A stretch of 21,302 nt of DNA from Negativicutes bacterium (GCA_026416215.1 JAOAFP010000011.1:1-21302), one strand, 5' to 3'. Shown: positions 7,401-14,253, numbered from the stretch's first letter. Numbers and translations are program-made. Notes: generated by a model from the letters alone, not told the origin.

Positions 7401-10227
7401 CCGCAGCCAGGCCATAGTTATCCGGGGGGCCCGGCAGCATAACCTGAAAAACATCGACCTGCAGATTCCCCGCGACCGGCTGACCGTGGTCACCGGCCTG
7501 AGCGGGTCAGGCAAGTCGTCGCTGGTGTTCGACACTATTTATGCCGAGGGGCAGCGGCGGTACATTGAATCGCTGTCGTCATACGCCCGCCAGTTTCTCG
7601 GACAAATGGAGAAGCCTGACGTCGACTTCATAGCCGGCTTATCGCCGGCTATTGCCATTGATCAGAGGAACACCGGCAAAAACCCCCGTTCGACGGTTGG
7701 GACGGTGACCGAAATTTACGACTACCTGCGGGTGCTGTTCGCCCGTATCGGTAGGCCCCATTGCCATTTGTGCGGCAAACCGGTCGAACGGCAGACAGTT
7801 GACCAGATCTGCGACAGCATAAGCGACAGCATGGCCGGCCGGAGGATCATCGTTCTGGCGCCGCTGGTCCGGGGCAAGAAGGGCGAGTTTCACAAGCTGC
7901 TTGAGCAGATGAGAAAAAAGGGGTTTTTGCGAGCCAGGGTGGACGGGCAAATTTTTGATCTGGGTGAGCCTGTTCCGCTGACCAGAACCAGGCGGCACAC
8001 CGTCGATCTGGTGATCGACCGCCTGACGGTCAGCGGCGGAAACCGTCTGCGGCTGGCGGAGGCAATAGAGACTGCCCTGCAGATGAGCGAAGGATTGGTG
8101 ACAGTTGCAGCGGCCGACGGCGGCCCTGACGCGGTTTACAGCGAGAAATTTGCCTGTACCGACTGTCAGATCAGCCTGCCGGAAATTGAGCCCAGGCTGT
8201 TTTCCTTCAATAGTCCGCAAGGAGCCTGCAGCGAGTGCTCAGGGCTGGGAATGAAACTGGAAGTGGATTGCAGCCTGGTTGTCCCCGATTCGGGGAAATC
8301 GCTTGCCGACGGGGCAGTGGCCGCCATATCCCGCGATCCGGCCAGTTACTATTTTCGGCTGCTGATGGCGGTGGCCAGGCACTGGCACATACCGACTGAA
8401 CGGCCGTGGCGGGAGCTGGACGAAAGTCAGACCGGGAAACTGCTGTACGGCACCGGCGGTCAGCGATACCGTTTCACCTACGTAAATCTGCACGGACACA
8501 GCAGTGAACGGATCAGCCGTTTCGAGGGCATAGTGCCGATGTTGGAACGCCGGCACCGCGATACCGGATCGGACTGGGCGAGGGAAGAAATCGAAAAATT
8601 CATGGCTGCCAAGCCCTGCCGGGCCTGCCAGGGAGCACGGCTCAGGCCCGAGGCTCTGTCGGTCAGGGTTGGCGGCAGCAACATATACGAAATAACCGCC
8701 CTGACTGCGCAGGCCAGCCGGCAATTTCTGGCCGGGCTGCCGCTGACTGAACGGCAGCAGGCTATTGCCGGTCGGTTGCTGCGGGAAATTACCGGCCGGC
8801 TGACCTTTCTCTGCGATGTCGGACTGGAATACCTGACCCTGAACCGCGGTGCCGCCTCGCTGTCCGGCGGCGAAGCCCAGCGTATCCGCCTGGCCACTCA
8901 GATTGGCTCGGGACTGACCGGGGTCCTGTACATTCTGGATGAACCGAGCATCGGTCTGCACCAGCGCGACAATGCCCGGCTGCTGGAGACCCTGTTCAGC
9001 CTGCGCGATCTGGGAAACACCCTGATTGTGGTCGAGCACGACGAAGATACCATTCGGGCGGCCGACTACATAGTTGACATCGGACCGGCGGCCGGCGACG
9101 GGGGCGGGGAGGTCGTGGCGGCCGGCAGCCTGTCCGACATTACCGCCTGTCCCCGCTCGATAACCGGACGGTTTCTTTCCGGCGAGCAAAAAATTGAAAT
9201 TCCCCCGGTCCGACGCCGGGCCGATCACCGGTTTATCGAGGTGGTGGGAGGGTGTGCCAACAATCTCAGGGACATAACCGTGCGCTTCCCGGTCGGCTGT
9301 CTTACGGCCGTCACCGGGGTGTCGGGGTCAGGGAAGAGCAGTCTGGTCAATGAGGTTTTGTACCGGGAACTGAGCCACAACCTCAACGCCCCGGTCAAAC
9401 GTCACGAATGGTGCCGGGAAATTCGCGGCTGGCAGTATGTTGACCGGGTGATCGACATCGACCAGTCGCCGATCGGCCGGACACCCCGCTCCAATCCGGC
9501 CACCTACACTGGCCTGTTCGACCCGGTGCGCGAACTGTTCAGCCTGACCGCTGAAGCCAGGATTCGCGGCTACCGTCCCGGTAGGTTTAGCTTCAACGTC
9601 CGGGGCGGGCGGTGCGAAAGTTGCGCCGGCGACGGAATTATTAAAATTGAAATGCACTTTTTGCCCGACGTTTTCGTTCCCTGCGAAGTCTGCAAGGGAA
9701 CGCGCTACAACCGCGAGACCCTTGAGGTCCAGTACCGTGGGTACAACATATCGCAAGTACTGAACCTGACGGTAGACGAGGCGGCGGAACTGTTTGACAA
9801 CGTGCCCAAAATACGGCGCAAAGCCGGGGTGCTGCAGGAAGTGGGGCTGGGCTACATCAAGCTCGGCCAGCCGGCCACCACCCTGTCAGGAGGAGAGGCA
9901 CAGCGGATAAAACTGGCTTATGAGTTGGCCAAGCGCAGCACCGGACGGACTCTGTACATCCTCGATGAGCCTACCACCGGTCTGCACGCCGCCGACATCA
10001 AAAAACTGCTGGCTGTCCTGCATAAGCTGGTGGACGGCGGCAACACAGTGATTGTGATCGAGCATAACCTTGACGTTGTCAAAGTGGCCGACTACGTTGT
10101 CGATCTTGGCCCGGAGGGCGGGGAGGGCGGCGGCCGGCTGATGGCCTGGGGTCAGCCGGAGGAAATCGCCGGCTGTTCTCAGTCATACACCGGGCAATAC
10201 CTGCGGGCGGTCCTGGAGCGGGGCTGA
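7390..10227 (+). CDS. uvrA: UvrABC excinuclease subunit A
   Basis: DNA damage-recognition ATPase of nucleotide excision repair. At 945 residues it is the usual size. There are two ABC modules: Walker A GLSGSGKSS at about 36-44 and GVSGSGKSS at about 643-651; signature LSGGEAQRI at about 491 and again at about 832, each followed by an ILDEP Walker B. Zinc-ligand pairs are visible at Cys125/Cys128 with the later CTDC and CSEC pairs, and at Cys742/745 with Cys765/768 (CESC...CEVC). Start is GTG at 7390, within the end of the sugar kinase gene. Its TGA overlaps the uvrC ATG by one base. uvrB, the usual operon partner, is not in the window. Confidence 0.98.
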   Translation: MTDSRSQAIVIRGARQHNLKNIDLQIPRDRLTVVTGLSGSGKSSLVFDTIYAEGQRRYIESLSSYARQFLGQMEKPDVDFIAGLSPAIAIDQRNTGKNPRSTVGTVTEIYDYLRVLFARIGRPHCHLCGKPVERQTVDQICDSISDSMAGRRIIVLAPLVRGKKGEFHKLLEQMRKKGFLRARVDGQIFDLGEPVPLTRTRRHTVDLVIDRLTVSGGNRLRLAEAIETALQMSEGLVTVAAADGGPDAVYSEKFACTDCQISLPEIEPRLFSFNSPQGACSECSGLGMKLEVDCSLVVPDSGKSLADGAVAAISRDPASYYFRLLMAVARHWHIPTERPWRELDESQTGKLLYGTGGQRYRFTYVNLHGHSSERISRFEGIVPMLERRHRDTGSDWAREEIEKFMAAKPCRACQGARLRPEALSVRVGGSNIYEITALTAQASRQFLAGLPLTERQQAIAGRLLREITGRLTFLCDVGLEYLTLNRGAASLSGGEAQRIRLATQIGSGLTGVLYILDEPSIGLHQRDNARLLETLFSLRDLGNTLIVVEHDEDTIRAADYIVDIGPAAGDGGGEVVAAGSLSDITACPRSITGRFLSGEQKIEIPPVRRRADHRFIEVVGGCANNLRDITVRFPVGCLTAVTGVSGSGKSSLVNEVLYRELSHNLNAPVKRHEWCREIRGWQYVDRVIDIDQSPIGRTPRSNPATYTGLFDPVRELFSLTAEARIRGYRPGRFSFNVRGGRCESCAGDGIIKIEMHFLPDVFVPCEVCKGTRYNRETLEVQYRGYNISQVLNLTVDEAAELFDNVPKIRRKAGVLQEVGLGYIKLGQPATTLSGGEAQRIKLAYELAKRSTGRTLYILDEPTTGLHAADIKKLLAVLHKLVDGGNTVIVIEHNLDVVKVADYVVDLGPEGGEGGGRLMAWGQPEEIAGCSQSYTGQYLRAVLERG

Positions 10228-12029
10228 TGACGGAGGACATAAGGCAGCAGATCGCTGCCGCACCGGCCAGCAGCGGGGTTTACTTCTTTCGTGACGGTCA
10301 TGACCGGGTTTTGTACATTGGCAAGGCCAAACTGCTGAATCAGCGGCTGAAAAGTTATGCGGCTGCCGGTGCGGCGAGCGGCAAAACCGGAAAAATGCTG
10401 GAGCGGGCGACCCGGGTTGACTGGATTGTCACCAACAACGAAACCGAGGCCCTGTTGCTGGAAGCACAGCAGATCAGGCAGCATCGGCCGGAATTCAACT
10501 GGCTGCTCAAGGATGACAAAAATTTTCCCTACATTCGGGTTACAGTCGGCGACCAATGGCCGGCTCTGGCTATAACCCGCAAAGTCAGCCTTGACGACGG
10601 AAACCTCTGGTTGGGGCCGTACGTTGACGGAAGGCGGTTGCGTTCAGCGTTCATGCTGGCAAGGCGGCTGTTCCGCTTCCGGACCTGCAAAACCATGCCA
10701 AGGCAGCGGGCCTGTCTGCAATACCAGCTTGGCAACTGTCAGGCGCCCTGTCTGGGGAACATCGACCACCGCCAATACCTGGATGACGTGCGGCGGGCAG
10801 TCGAACTTCTCCGCGGTCGGGTAGCCCAGGTCAGGCAGTTTTTGCTGGATAAAATCCGGCAGCTTGCTGACAACTGGCAGTTCGAGGAGGCCGAACGGCA
10901 CCGCCGCTGGCTGCAGGATGTCAATCTCCTGGCCGATCAGAGCCGGCCGGTCGCCAGCCGGGATGATTTTGACTGCCTGGCATTCGGGCGGGCCGGTCCG
11001 GTGGCGGTGGCGGTCATTCTCCAGATTCGGCGGGGACAGCTTATCAACCGGCTGCATTTTCAGCTCGATGGTGGCGATGGCGGCGGTGACACCAAAGATG
11101 AGGGGATGATGCAGGCCTTTGTCGCGGACTATTACCTTCTGCGTTCTACCGACATCCCCCCCCGGATTTGCTTGGCCGGCCTTTTCAGCCCTGCAGCCCG
11201 GAAGGAGCTGGCTGGGGCGATTGCCCTGCATCGCCGGCGACGGACAGCGATAATTCAGCCCCGGAGCGGGGAAAGACATGAATTATGCCAGATGGCTGCC
11301 GGAAACGCTGCCGACTTGTGCCGGCGGCTGCCGCTGCCCCGGGACAGTGGCTGGTATGAGAGGGGACAGCGCCAGCTGTCCGAACTGTTGTCGATTGAGG
11401 GAAGTTTTCGGCGGATTGAGTGTTTTGACATTTCTCACCACGCTGGCACCCAGGTGGTGGCTGCCCGGGCGGTGATGACCGACGGGCGCTGGGACAGGCC
11501 GGCTTACCGGCGCTACAAAATATCCCGGCAGCGCAATGACGATTTTGCCGCCTTGCGGGAAGTGCTGCAACGGCGGTTGTCAGCTGCCGGCTCCGACCGT
11601 CCCGATCTGATCATTATCGACGGCGGCAAGGGGCAGCTGGCGGCCGTCAGCCGCCTGTGCCGGCAGGCTGGTGTGCCGGTGATTGCAATTGCCAAGCGGG
11701 CTGAGGAAATATTCACGGCCGACCGGGAGCAGCCGATCGTTTTGCCGCCGGCATCGGCGGCCCTCCACATTGTGCAGGGTTTGCGTGATCAGGCCCACCG
11801 GCTGGCCGTGGCTTACCACCGGCGGCTTAAGCGCCGGGAAACGGCGGCCGGGCAGCTGTCCCGCCTGCCGGGAATCGGGCGACGGCGGGCGGCGGTTCTG
11901 CTCCGGCACTACGGCAGCCTGCAGCGGCTGAGGGAAGTTTCGGTGGAAGAACTTTGCCGGCTGGAGGGAATTGGCAGGGTCCTGGCTGAAAAAATCCGCG
12001 AATTTTTCCACCGCCGGATAAATTTCTGA
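10227..12029 (+). CDS. uvrC: UvrABC excinuclease subunit C
   Basis: Endonuclease that makes the 3' and 5' incisions in nucleotide excision repair. The N-terminal GIY-YIG domain has GVY at residues 17-19 and YIG at 30-32, with RLKSY following. A four-cysteine segment of the kind known to bind an Fe-S cluster in UvrC follows (CKTMPRQRACLQY...CQAPC, from about residue 154). Next come a UVR motif (LADNWQFEEAERHRRWLQDV), an RNase H-like nuclease domain (RIECFDISHHAGT, IIDGGKGQL) and C-terminal helix-hairpin-helix repeats (LSRLPGIGRRRAAVLLRHYG). Length 600 residues, normal. It overlaps uvrA by one base and ends the long + strand gene run. Confidence 0.98.
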   Translation: MTEDIRQQIAAAPASSGVYFFRDGHDRVLYIGKAKLLNQRLKSYAAAGAASGKTGKMLERATRVDWIVTNNETEALLLEAQQIRQHRPEFNWLLKDDKNFPYIRVTVGDQWPALAITRKVSLDDGNLWLGPYVDGRRLRSAFMLARRLFRFRTCKTMPRQRACLQYQLGNCQAPCLGNIDHRQYLDDVRRAVELLRGRVAQVRQFLLDKIRQLADNWQFEEAERHRRWLQDVNLLADQSRPVASRDDFDCLAFGRAGPVAVAVILQIRRGQLINRLHFQLDGGDGGGDTKDEGMMQAFVADYYLLRSTDIPPRICLAGLFSPAARKELAGAIALHRRRRTAIIQPRSGERHELCQMAAGNAADLCRRLPLPRDSGWYERGQRQLSELLSIEGSFRRIECFDISHHAGTQVVAARAVMTDGRWDRPAYRRYKISRQRNDDFAALREVLQRRLSAAGSDRPDLIIIDGGKGQLAAVSRLCRQAGVPVIAIAKRAEEIFTADREQPIVLPPASAALHIVQGLRDQAHRLAVAYHRRLKRRETAAGQLSRLPGIGRRRAAVLLRHYGSLQRLREVSVEELCRLEGIGRVLAEKIREFFHRRINF

Positions 12030-12082
12030 ACACCGGTGGCGGCCGGCAGGAATTTGGCGTTTGGTGGCAAATAAACCAGTGA

Positions 12083-12110
12083 GGCAGGATAGTGTAACGG
12101 CAGGATGGTG
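12083..12110 (+). repeat. Direct repeat ggcaggatRgtg before the receiver gene
   Basis: The 12-mers ggcaggatagtg (12083-12094) and ggcaggatggtg (12099-12110) match at 11 of 12 positions with a 16-bp period. They lie immediately upstream of the response-regulator start. The second copy overlaps the likely Shine-Dalgarno. It could be a regulator-binding direct repeat or a duplicated ribosome binding site; chance is possible. Confidence 0.4.
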
Positions 12111-12111
12111 A

Positions 12112-12498
12112 ATGATGAAGGCACTGATTGTTGATGATTCAAAGGTGACCAGGGGGCTTCTGCAGCTGTACCTCAACAAGCTGGGAGTCAGCGATATTGA
12201 ACAGGTGGCGGACGGGGTTGAAGCGTTCGGCAAAATCAAACGGAAAAAGTTTGACATTGTGTTTCTCGACATCGGTCTGCCGCTGGTTAGCGGGCTCGAG
12301 ATACTTAGGAAAATTCGCAGTGAACTGGCGGAGGAGAGCAAGGACACCCATATTATTATGTGCACCGGGGCCAACGACGAAGCTTCGGTCCGGGAAGCGA
12401 TTGGTCACGGGGTGTCGGGTTACCTGCTGAAGCCGTTCTCAATGGAGCGGCTGGCCGAGGTGCTCAGGATCGCCGCGACCCGCAAGCAAAACGGATAG
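12112..12498 (+). CDS. Orphan single-domain response regulator (CheY-like receiver)
   Basis: A 128-residue protein consisting only of a receiver domain. All phosphotransfer residues are present: acidic pair Asp8-Asp9, phospho-acceptor Asp53 in VFLDIGLP, Thr85 (CTGAND) and Lys107 (LLKPF). There is no DNA-binding or output domain, so it must act through protein interaction or in a phosphorelay, like CheY or Spo0F. No histidine kinase or chemotaxis gene is adjacent. Two tandem ATGs exist (12112 and 12115), and either could be the start. The Shine-Dalgarno is weak (CAGGATGGTG). An imperfect 12-bp direct repeat lies just upstream at 12083-12110. Its partner and pathway cannot be told from the window. 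Confidence 0.92.
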   Translation: MMKALIVDDSKVTRGLLQLYLNKLGVSDIEQVADGVEAFGKIKRKKFDIVFLDIGLPLVSGLEILRKIRSELAEESKDTHIIMCTGANDEASVREAIGHGVSGYLLKPFSMERLAEVLRIAATRKQNG

Positions 12499-12516
12499 CC
12501 GGCGGCGTTTGGGCGA

Positions 12517-12545
12517 TTGAATTTGCCCCGCCCAGGTGGTATACT
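12517..12545 (+). promoter_or_regulatory. Sigma-70-type promoter for rubredoxin
   Basis: A -35 of TTGAAT (12517-12522) and a -10 of TATACT (12540-12545) are separated by exactly 17 bp. The predicted start near 12552 leaves an untranslated leader of about 46 nt, containing a small GCGA tetraloop hairpin (12562-12575) before the GGAGGGG ribosome binding site. The -35 matches consensus at 4 of 6 positions and the -10 at 5 of 6. Confidence 0.65.
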
Positions 12546-12597
12546 GGATTTGTCCTATAAAGCGTCGCGAGACGTCAAAATAAACGGAGGGGAAACA

Positions 12598-12756
12598 ATG
12601 GCTAAGTACAAATGCATGGCTTGCGGCTACATCTACGAGGAAGAGATGGGCGATCCCAGCAACGGCGTAAAGCCGGGGACGGTCTGGGCCGATGTTCCTG
12701 AGGACTGGGTATGTCCGTTGTGCGGCGTCGGCAAGGAAACGTTCGAGAAGGTCTAA
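12598..12756 (+). CDS. Rubredoxin
   Basis: Small Fe(Cys)4 electron carrier, 52 residues, cytosolic, typical of anaerobes; commonly donates electrons to rubrerythrin, flavodiiron proteins or superoxide reductase. The iron-binding cysteines are in the two diagnostic knuckles, KCMACGYIY near the N-terminus and CPLCGVGK near the C-terminus, flanking the GVKPGTVWADVPEDWVC core. The ATG at 12598 is chosen because a strong GGAGGGG Shine-Dalgarno precedes it; the longer in-frame start at 12517 falls within the promoter. It stands as a single-gene unit between its own promoter and a hairpin terminator. No obvious redox partner gene is in the window. Confidence 0.97.
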   Translation: MAKYKCMACGYIYEEEMGDPSNGVKPGTVWADVPEDWVCPLCGVGKETFEKV

Positions 12757-12764
12757 ACGGTACA

Positions 12765-12794
12765 GGGGCCCGGTCGTCCAGATGACCGGGCCCC
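12765..12794 (+). terminator. Hairpin terminator after rubredoxin
   Basis: A perfect 11-bp GC-rich stem (ggggcccggtc at 12765-12775 with gaccgggcccc at 12784-12794) encloses an 8-nt loop, starting 8 bases after the rubredoxin stop. The U-tract is short (gatcttt), so termination may be partial. Confidence 0.7.
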
Positions 12795-12843
12795 GATCTT
12801 TCCCGACAAAAAAGAGAAAAAAACCCAAATTTGCCCCCCACCC

Positions 12844-12872
12844 TTTACATCCTTCCCGACAGCGGTTATAAT
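12844..12872 (+). promoter_or_regulatory. Near-consensus sigma-70 promoter of the NrdD-like small gene
   Basis: The -35 is TTTACA (12844-12849, 5 of 6) and the -10 is TATAAT (12867-12872, 6 of 6), with exactly 17 bp between them. The predicted start is about 12879. This is the best promoter in the window. It drives the 97-residue gene at 12953, and an NrdR-box-like palindrome sits directly at or after the start site. Confidence 0.8.
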
Positions 12873-12880
12873 TGGGGTGC

Positions 12881-12896
12881 GCACAATATGTTGTGC
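12881..12896 (+). promoter_or_regulatory. NrdR-box-like operator
   Basis: The 16-mer gcacaatatgttgtgc matches the published NrdR box consensus acaCwAtATaTwGtgt at 13 of 16 positions, including all the strongly conserved ones. It sits immediately downstream of the predicted transcription start, a position suited to repression. NrdR boxes usually occur in pairs about 31 bp apart; I found no second box at that spacing. The flanking bases extend the dyad to 7-bp arms (12880-12886 and 12891-12897), so an RNA hairpin is an alternative reading. Confidence 0.55.
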
Positions 12897-12901
12897 GTAG
12901 G

Positions 12902-12919
12902 AGTCGGAAAAAACCGACT
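12902..12919 (+). other. Leader hairpin agtcgg/ccgact
   Basis: A perfect 6-bp inverted repeat with a six-A loop lies in the 5' leader of the 97-residue gene, just after the operator-like palindrome. No U-run follows, so a terminator is unlikely. It may stabilise the leader, or be a second protein site. Confidence 0.4.
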
Positions 12920-12952
12920 TGACCACACTATCTGGCGAACGGAGGAATGGGC

Positions 12953-13246
12953 ATGCTCAGGAGTTTCAGTGTCAACGGGGTGGCGGTGACAGTTGACGGC
13001 GAGATCGGAATCGAGGAGATGACGGCGGTTGTCACCGAGGAGTGCGAGGTAATGAAGCGCGAGCGCAATCAGGAAGTAGCGTCAGTGCATATTTCGGTTC
13101 TGGGTGATGATGAACTGGAAATCATTACCCGTCCCAAGTCTCCGATCAGGCGGGTGCGGCGCATAACCGGCTACCTGTCGGAGATTGAAAACTTTAACAG
13201 TGCCAAGCGGGCGGAGACTGACGACCGGGTAGTGCATGTGGTCTGA
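12953..13246 (+). CDS. Small protein with NrdD-like glycyl-radical C-terminal motif
   Basis: A 97-residue protein. I choose the ATG at 12953 because GGAGG at 12941-12945 is correctly spaced for it and too close to the ATG at 12947. Residues about 66-95 (RRVRRITGYLSEIENFNSAK, then RAETDDRVVH) resemble the C-terminal glycyl-radical segment of class III anaerobic ribonucleotide reductase (RVxGYL ... FN.GK..E...RV.H), with the candidate radical glycine at Gly73. The NrdD catalytic barrel and the four zinc-binding cysteines are absent; Cys31 is the only cysteine. Residues 1-65 are unassigned: a beta-rich start followed by a charged helix. The NrdR-like operator on its promoter supports a link to deoxyribonucleotide synthesis. 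Function is unknown; a GrcA-like spare-part role is speculation. Confidence 0.75.
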   Translation: MLRSFSVNGVAVTVDGEIGIEEMTAVVTEECEVMKRERNQEVASVHISVLGDDELEIITRPKSPIRRVRRITGYLSEIENFNSAKRAETDDRVVHVV

Positions 13247-13288
13247 ATGGGCGTTGGGCCCGGCAGCCGTTGATATTCTGGCCGCCGG

Positions 13289-13308
13289 ACGGTGACAAAC
13301 GGTGACAA
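13289..13308 (+). repeat. Tandem duplication of acggtgacaa
   Basis: Two perfect head-to-tail copies of the 10-mer acggtgacaa lie between the 97-residue gene and the shared terminator. No function is evident; probably a slippage duplication. Confidence 0.5.
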
Positions 13309-13311
13309 AGG

Positions 13312-13350
13312 AAAACGGGTTCGGTGGAATGCATCCACTGAACCCGTTTT
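13312..13350. terminator. Bidirectional terminator between the NrdD-like gene and ssrA
   Basis: A 17-bp stem (13312-13328 with 13334-13350, one G-U wobble) encloses a 5-nt loop. Its outer end is aaaacggg...cccgtttt, giving a T-run on both strands. It lies 8 bases beyond the tmRNA CCA end on the - strand and 65 bases beyond the stop of the + strand gene, so it probably ends both convergent transcripts. Confidence 0.85.
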
Positions 13351-13358
13351 GATCTTTC

Positions 13359-13705
13359 TGGTGGAGACGAGGGGAGTCGAACCCCTGTCCAAAAGCATCG
13401 TAGCAAAGGCATCTCCGAGCGCAGTACGGTGAATGGATTTCGCGCGGCCTACGCCCACCGACAGGCGACGGACGCGCTATTCCCGTAAAATTCCCGCCTG
13501 TTGCCGGGAAGAACGGGCAGGCGGTAGTCTGTTAAGTGACGCCTAACCTCAGGCCACAGACAAACCCAGGGCAGACGTTAGCGGCGTTAAGCTGCTAAAG
13601 CGTATTCTTGTTTTGCGTTTATTGGTTCCCACCGTTTAACGGGCTGGTGGAACCCCGGCTCGCTTCCTTTGCCCCGCGTACCCCTGTCGAAACCAGTACG
13701 TCCCC
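13359..13705 (-). ncRNA. ssrA: Transfer-messenger RNA (tmRNA)
   Basis: About 347 nt, rescuing stalled ribosomes with SmpB. Reading the - strand, the 5' end GGGGACGTACTGGTTTCGACAG matches the tmRNA 5' consensus. The 3' end gives the tRNA-like T-arm GGTTCGACTCC and ...CGTCTCCACCA, with CCA genomically encoded. The 5' GGGGACG pairs with the 3' CGTCTCC as the acceptor stem. The tag reading frame (13587-13616, resume codon GCA after ATAAAC) encodes AKQEYALAA then TAA, so the full degradation tag would be Ala plus AKQEYALAA, ending in the usual ALAA protease signal. It has its own promoter just after smpB and a strong terminator 8 bases past CCA. Confidence 0.96.
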
Positions 13706-13741
13706 GTTGTAAGCGGGCACCAAAACAGCCCTGCTACCCAG

Positions 13742-13770
13742 ATTTTAGCACACCACCCGTTTGCCGGCAA
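13742..13770 (-). promoter_or_regulatory. Promoter of ssrA
   Basis: On the - strand, a -35 of TTGCCG (13770-13765) and a -10 of TAAAAT (13747-13742) are spaced by 17 bp, placing the start near 13735. That leaves a leader of about 30 nt to be processed off to reach the mature 5' GGGG at 13705. The promoter lies wholly between the smpB stop and the tmRNA. Confidence 0.65.
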
Positions 13771-13788
13771 GCGCCCATGTCGGCCGGA

Positions 13789-14253
13789 TCAACCGTGGCG
13801 GCCCAGCGAACGCTCCATTTCCCGCCGGGCATCGCGTTGGGCGATATCCTGACGTTTATCGTACAGCTTTTTGCCGCTGGCCAGTCCCAGTTCAATTTTT
13901 GCCCGGCCATTTTTCAGATAAATCTTCAGCGGGATCAGGGTGTAGCCCTTTTCCCGGGTTTTGGCGTACAGACGGTTTAATTCCCGGCGGTGGAGGAGAA
14001 GTTTGCGGCGGCGCAGCGGATCGTGGTTAAAAATATTGCCTTTTTCGTAAGGACTGATATGAAGGTTAAACAGCCAGAGCTCGTTGTTGTCGAAGGCGGC
14101 GTATGAATCCTTCAGGTTGACCTTACCGGCCCGCAGCGATTTTATTTCGGTGCCGGTCAGGACAATTCCGGCCTCGAGAGACTCGTGGACGTGGTAATCA
14201 TGGCGGGCCCTGCGGTTGTCACTGATAATCTTCAAACCGGTTTTTCCGTTCAT
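13789..14253 (-). CDS. smpB: SsrA-binding protein
   Basis: Binds the tRNA-like domain of tmRNA and is essential for trans-translation. The 154-residue protein starts MNGKTGLKIISDNRRARHDY and contains the family signature LEAGIVLTGTEIKSLRAGKVNLKDSYA, the LFNLHISPYEKGN segment, and a basic C-terminal tail (KKLYDKRQDIAQRDARREM) that enters the decoding centre. The ATG at 14253 fits the family and has a GGGGTGTG Shine-Dalgarno-like stretch upstream. An in-frame upstream ATG at 14304 adds a low-complexity leader and is less likely. It is directly upstream of ssrA, a classic pairing, and divergent from rsmD. Confidence 0.96.
   Translation of the reverse strand: MNGKTGLKIISDNRRARHDYHVHESLEAGIVLTGTEIKSLRAGKVNLKDSYAAFDNNELWLFNLHISPYEKGNIFNHDPLRRRKLLLHRRELNRLYAKTREKGYTLIPLKIYLKNGRAKIELGLASGKKLYDKRQDIAQRDARREMERSLGRHG

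Noticed and set aside
6480..7535. 351-codon open frame antisense to the sugar kinase and uvrA start
   Set aside because: The sense strand encodes clear protein families; the antisense product is low complexity with no motif.
8239..9228. 329-codon open frame antisense to uvrA
   Set aside because: Lies inside UvrA signature-motif coding sequence and shows no motif of its own.
12947..12952. Upstream ATG as the start of the NrdD-like small protein
   Set aside because: Only one base separates it from the GGAGG Shine-Dalgarno; the ATG at 12953 has proper spacing.
13359..13420. Possible tRNA gene (T-arm GGTTCGACTCC and CCA on the - strand)
   Set aside because: The 5' partner strand of the acceptor stem is about 340 nt away, and a tag reading frame lies between: it is the tRNA-like end of tmRNA.
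13171..13458. Open frame on the - strand crossing the tmRNA 3' end
   Set aside because: Overlaps the tmRNA tRNA-like domain and terminator; the coding appearance is accidental.
13669..14030. Two + strand open frames over the tmRNA 5' end and smpB
   Set aside because: Both lie antisense to well-supported ssrA and smpB, with no ribosome binding site or family.
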